In this document: one piece after another, positions 36,349-39,611 of the stretch
Position numbering within the stretch: the stretch's first letter is position 1
Layout: each line of letters starts with the position of its first letter
DNA from: Bacteroidales bacterium UBA6408
GTDB lineage: Bacteria > Bacteroidota > Bacteroidia > Bacteroidales > UBA932
DNA length: 39,611 nt
Assembly (NCBI GenBank): GCA_002439805.1
Contig: DJPQ01000069.1
Span: 1 to 39,611 of the forward strand
Direction of reading: 5' to 3'
Translations under genes and position numbers: made by a program
The notes under the pieces: model-generated
The model's input: the letters and a program-made list of their open reading frames with translations, nothing else
What the model was told of the DNA's origin: nothing
Database searches by the model: none

Positions 36349-37548
36349 ATGAAACGGATTCTCAATGAGATTTGCGGGCGCTACACCGCCCCGCAGGACT
36401 TGCAGGCCCTTGGCATTTACCCTTACTACAAACCCATTTCATCGGGGCAGGATCCCGTCGTCACGATGGCGGACGGGAAGAAAGTGCTGATGTTCGGCTC
36501 GAACTCCTACCTCGGACTTTCAGACGACCCCCGCCTCAAGGAGGCGGCCATAGCGGCAATAAAGAAATATGGGACAAGTTGTTCCGGCAGCCGTTTCCTG
36601 AACGGGACGCTGGACTTGCACGAGGAACTGGAGGCAAAGCTGGCAAAGTTTGTCGGGAAGGAGGCCGCCGTCACCTACAGCACGGGATTTCAGGTCAATC
36701 TCGGTGTGGTGAGCTGCCTCGGTTTCAGGGGAGGCTACACATTCCTGGATTCCCTCGACCACGCCTGCATAATTGACGGCAGCCGGCTCGGATTTGCCGA
36801 CGTCAGAAAATTCTCCCACAACGACATGGCCATGCTGGAGCACAAGATGAGCCTTGCCCCGGCCGACGCTCCGAAACTGGTAGTCATCGACGGAGTCTAT
36901 TCGATGGAAGGCGACATCGCGCCGCTGCCGGAGATTGTCGCACTGTGCGAGAAATACAACGCATCGGTCATGGTCGATGACGCGCACTCGCTCGGAGTAT
37001 TCGGAGAGAATGGCTCCGGGACGGCAAGCCATTTCGGTCTCACCGACAAGACAGATCTGATAATGGGAACTTTCTCAAAAAGCTTCGGCTCTCTCGGAGG
37101 GTTCATCGCGGGCGACGGCGAGGTCATCTCGTTCATCAAGCACAATTCCCGTTCGCTGATTTTCAGCGCCTCCATGACTCCGGCGGCCGTGGCCGCCGCA
37201 TCAAAGGCACTGGACATCATGATTTCCGAACCGGAACGCCGCGAGAACCTCTGGAAAGTCACAAGGCACGCGCAGAAGGCATTTAAGGACAACGGTTTCG
37301 ACACGGGGCACACCCAGTCTCCGATTATCCCGCTTTTTGTCCGCGACACAATCAAGGCGATGAGAATTGTCCGCGCCGCCTACGAGCAGGGTCTCTTCGT
37401 GACCCCGGTCATTGCGCCGGCCGTCCCGGAGAATGATGTGCTGATAAGATTCGCGCTGATGGCGACGCACTCCATAGCCCAGGTCGACGAGGCCGTGGAA
37501 AAGCTCACGGCAATTTTCGCGTCCGAAGGAGCGCTGAATGACCGGTAA
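36349..37548 (+). CDS. spt: serine palmitoyltransferase (alpha-oxoamine synthase family)
   Basis: A 399-residue PLP enzyme. Typical segments: VLMFGSNSYLGLSDDPRLKE, CSGSRFLNGTLDLHEELE, VVIDGVYSMEGDIAPLPEIV, DDAHSLGVFGENGSG and the PLP lysine in GTFSKSFGSLGGFIAG. The N-terminus QALGIYPYYKPISSGQDPVV matches the serine palmitoyltransferase subgroup of Bacteroidota, which condenses serine with acyl-CoA to 3-ketosphinganine for sphingolipid synthesis. 2-amino-3-ketobutyrate CoA ligase (Kbl) and BioF have related folds, so the substrate is inferred from resemblance. No other sphingolipid gene is adjacent. Confidence 0.88.
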   Translation: MKRILNEICGRYTAPQDLQALGIYPYYKPISSGQDPVVTMADGKKVLMFGSNSYLGLSDDPRLKEAAIAAIKKYGTSCSGSRFLNGTLDLHEELEAKLAKFVGKEAAVTYSTGFQVNLGVVSCLGFRGGYTFLDSLDHACIIDGSRLGFADVRKFSHNDMAMLEHKMSLAPADAPKLVVIDGVYSMEGDIAPLPEIVALCEKYNASVMVDDAHSLGVFGENGSGTASHFGLTDKTDLIMGTFSKSFGSLGGFIAGDGEVISFIKHNSRSLIFSASMTPAAVAAASKALDIMISEPERRENLWKVTRHAQKAFKDNGFDTGHTQSPIIPLFVRDTIKAMRIVRAAYEQGLFVTPVIAPAVPENDVLIRFALMATHSIAQVDEAVEKLTAIFASEGALNDR

Positions 37549-37650
37549 GGCCCTGTTCCGGGTTGTCCCCTGAAGTCCAGAATCCCCGGAGAAAGCCCGT
37601 AAATGTCAGAAAGATTTTAAACATTTACTTAACATTTCAGGAGGTCATTC

Positions 37651-37662
37651 GTTCTTAAGAAC
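37651..37662. promoter_or_regulatory. 12-bp perfect palindrome at the DUF2490 start codon
   Basis: GTTCTTAAGAAC abuts the ATG at 37663. An AGGAGG sequence lies at 37639-37644, 18 bases before the ATG, which is too far for ordinary ribosome binding. The palindrome might bind a regulator or fold and shorten the spacing. Confidence 0.4.
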
Positions 37663-38472
37663 ATGAAAACGACGGAAAAAATCTTCAAGGCGGCAGCAGC
37701 TGTCGTCCTTGCATTGTCGGCGGTATGGCTGACAGTAACGGACGCTTCCGCCCGGAGTTCGGGAGTAAGCGCGAGGGCATCTGCGGAAATGGACTGGAAA
37801 GTGCGGAAGGGACTTCATCTCAGTGCAGGATATGAGCTCAGGACAAAAAAATCGCTTGCTGGAGTAGAACGGCATCAGGCCTCCATCGGGCTCGAATACA
37901 AGGTCTGCAACTATTTCAATGTCGGCGGGGAATACATCTTCATCGGGCACTTCAATTCGGCGAACACCTTCAGGCCGCGCCACCGCTTCTCCCTGAACCT
38001 GACCGGTCAGTACGACACCGGTAACTGGAAGTTCTCCCTCCGCGAAAAGCTTCAGCTCACGCACTATGCCTACGACCTCAACGAGTTCCAGGATGTTCCC
38101 AACGCGCTCCAGCTGAAGTCCCGATTCACAGTGAAGTATCAGGGGCTCAAACACATAGAACCTTTTGTATATGTCGAACTGCGCAATATATTCAACGCCC
38201 CGAAATGTTCCGCCACATGGAGCGAGACCTCGGCGGCCTACACGAACTACCAGTTCCTCGGCTACAGCCACGCCTACCTCAACCGCGTACGCACCGCCGC
38301 CGGCTTCGACTGGAACATCACGCGGGCGCACAGCATCGAGTTCACGCTGATGTACAACTGGGTTCATTCCCTCGAAATCGACACGAATAAGGAAGGGACG
38401 GTACTCAAGAGCCTCTACTGGAAGACAAAGCACGAGTTCCCCCTCTGCGTCGGCTACAAGTTCTCGTTCTGA
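37663..38472 (+). CDS. DUF2490 outer-membrane beta-barrel-like protein
   Basis: A 269-residue protein with signal peptide (MKTTEKIFKAAAAVVLALSA, cleavage near residue 31 after DASA). The rest alternates short strands and turns (KGLHLSAGYELRTKKSLAG, NYFNVGGEYIFIGHFNSA, RHRFSLNLTGQYDTGNWKFS) and ends CVGYKFSF with a terminal Phe, fitting an outer-membrane barrel. The pattern RHQASIGLEYKV...RPRHRFSLNL matches the DUF2490 family. Function is unknown. It follows spt by 114 bases with no obvious promoter, so co-transcription is possible. Confidence 0.8.
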   Translation: MKTTEKIFKAAAAVVLALSAVWLTVTDASARSSGVSARASAEMDWKVRKGLHLSAGYELRTKKSLAGVERHQASIGLEYKVCNYFNVGGEYIFIGHFNSANTFRPRHRFSLNLTGQYDTGNWKFSLREKLQLTHYAYDLNEFQDVPNALQLKSRFTVKYQGLKHIEPFVYVELRNIFNAPKCSATWSETSAAYTNYQFLGYSHAYLNRVRTAAGFDWNITRAHSIEFTLMYNWVHSLEIDTNKEGTVLKSLYWKTKHEFPLCVGYKFSF

Positions 38473-38520
38473 AATGAGAGATGAACTGATATGTGAACAT
38501 TTCTCGAAGACATTACGATA

Positions 38521-39611
38521 TTACCGCGCAGACAGCAGCCACTTCCATGCGGGGACAACCCTTATCGTCTTCCCCTCATTTACCATTTCCGAAGACTCGC
38601 CGTTCGTGACTATCGTCAGATTATCACATCCTGTCACTTCTGATGCCTCCACAAGACCGGCAACCTCGCGACTTCGTGTTTCCGGAGAGGACATGTCCCA
38701 GCACACCTGTATCAGTTCCGACACCGCATCTTCACGCTGCAGGACAAAGTCGCATTCTGTCTTCCCAAGATAATATGACACTTTTTCAAACGGCTGCATC
38801 GTCCTTTTCAGATGCAGCAAGACAGTGTTTTCCAGCAGTCTGCCGTCATCCCCGCTCTGAGGCAGAAGCACTGAGTTCCGGAGTCCGTTGTCTATACAAT
38901 AATATTTGCACAGAGCCTTCTGCCCCTTGGCCAGCGACCGCTCGTATTTTGGAACACGAACAAACATAAATATCGAACAGGCATAATCAGCCCACTGATA
39001 CAGGTCATCCTTTGATATTTTCAGACCCTGGGACTTTATGTCATTGTATATCGCGAGTATGGACGCAGGCTTCGATAGGCTGGACATTATACGCTTCAGA
39101 AAATACCGAAGCACCGGAATGTTCGATATGCGGTAATGCTCCGCCAAATCATTAAGAAGCATTGTGTCGAAATAGCCCTGCAGCAGCCTCGTCTGTTCCG
39201 AACGGCTTTTTGTCAGCACAATCTCGGGAAAGCCGCCATAGCGGTTGTAGTCCGGGAAGGAACTTCGCACCATCGCAATGTCCTGCTCAAGATAACTTTC
39301 CGCATCCACACCCCGGAACCTGCAATATTCACGAAATGAAAGAGGCCATGTCTCATACTCAAGAGGCCAGCCGCGGAGCACGGATTTAAGTTCCGAGGAC
39401 AACATAGTAGCGTTACTACCGCTTATATAGATGTTCCGACAATAATTCTTGTAAAGCCGCATCACGAAATATTCCCAGCCCGAGACAAGCTGTATTTCGT
39501 CAAAAAACATATATGAGTCCTTGACAGGAATGTCAGGAAACATTTCCATATAGGACTCCACAATCATATCAAGCTGTTCCGGAGTCATTGCACGCAAGCG
39601 TTCATCGTCAA
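38521..39611 (-). CDS. DUF4143-family ATPase, 5' end beyond the window
   Basis: The reading frame stays open to the window edge (upstream residues read ..DDERLRAM), so the N-terminal Walker A is outside. What remains has a Walker-B-like SYMFFDEIQLVSGWE and the sensor NIYISGSNATMLSSELKSVL, then the family segment YETWPLSFREYCRFRG. The C-terminal DUF4143 portion has GLKISKDDLYQWADYACSIF and a PD-(D/E)XK-like KTECDFVLQRE. It resembles the complete ATPase at 24043 in plan, but with clearly different sequence. Function of the family is not established. Confidence 0.85.
   Translation of the reverse strand, partial: DDERLRAMTPEQLDMIVESYMEMFPDIPVKDSYMFFDEIQLVSGWEYFVMRLYKNYCRNIYISGSNATMLSSELKSVLRGWPLEYETWPLSFREYCRFRGVDAESYLEQDIAMVRSSFPDYNRYGGFPEIVLTKSRSEQTRLLQGYFDTMLLNDLAEHYRISNIPVLRYFLKRIMSSLSKPASILAIYNDIKSQGLKISKDDLYQWADYACSIFMFVRVPKYERSLAKGQKALCKYYCIDNGLRNSVLLPQSGDDGRLLENTVLLHLKRTMQPFEKVSYYLGKTECDFVLQREDAVSELIQVCWDMSSPETRSREVAGLVEASEVTGCDNLTIVTNGESSEMVNEGKTIRVVPAWKWLLSAR

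Overview
The window reads as chromosome of a moderately GC-rich Bacteroidota, order Bacteroidales (an Alistipes/Rikenellaceae-like lineage is a guess). Reasons: promoters repeatedly match the Bacteroidota form TTTG-N19/20-TAnnTTTG, Shine-Dalgarno sites are mostly absent, and the gene content fits (serine palmitoyltransferase, DUF4491, DUF2490, TonB receptors with a carboxypeptidase-regulatory-like domain, HmuY-type lipoprotein, DUF4143 ATPases).

Layout. 55-710 (-): PIN toxin/antitoxin pair. 833-1850 (+): short nucleosidase and luxS, giving S-adenosylhomocysteine recycling. 1924-4233 (-): a possible 50-residue small protein, then groES-groEL with a repeat between them. 4404-8629: lipoprotein nitroreductase, glyA (-), SpoU-type RNA methylase, lipoprotein aldose epimerase.

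8797-20908 (+) is the centre of interest. One strong promoter leads into seven same-strand genes: TonB-dependent receptor, DUF4876-like lipoprotein, DUF6850-like barrel, two tandem C25/gingipain-like peptidases, a papain-like C1 peptidase, and a truncated HmuY-like haem-binding lipoprotein. I read it as a candidate surface system that digests host or dietary proteins and imports what is released, most likely haem or another metal complex. The last ~54 residues of the papain-like enzyme look like the C-terminal half of HmuY, the half missing from the lipoprotein downstream; the two halves are separated by a dispersed repeat. A Fur-family regulator and a Zn/Cd/Pb-type P1B ATPase follow (21056-23521).

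23524-30631: a truncated ATPase/HTH remnant, an inverted repeat, a DUF4143 ATPase, DUF4491, a hemerythrin-LuxR regulator, then rtcB flanked by two WYL regulators with a perfect inverted repeat at its promoter, tRNA-Tyr and a DEDD exonuclease. 30692-33136: comF, a 248-bp MITE-like element, a repeat copy, fabG, tRNA-Leu. 33202-39611: a DUF1703-type ATPase/nuclease, a TPR protein, serine palmitoyltransferase (sphingolipids), a DUF2490 barrel, and a DUF4143 ATPase running off the end.

A ~105-bp dispersed repeat occurs four times (3905-3966, 12957-13052, 20381-20484, 31959-32063), always within ~11 bp of a stop codon. Its central hairpin shows paired base changes between copies, so it is likely a structured RNA or DNA element.
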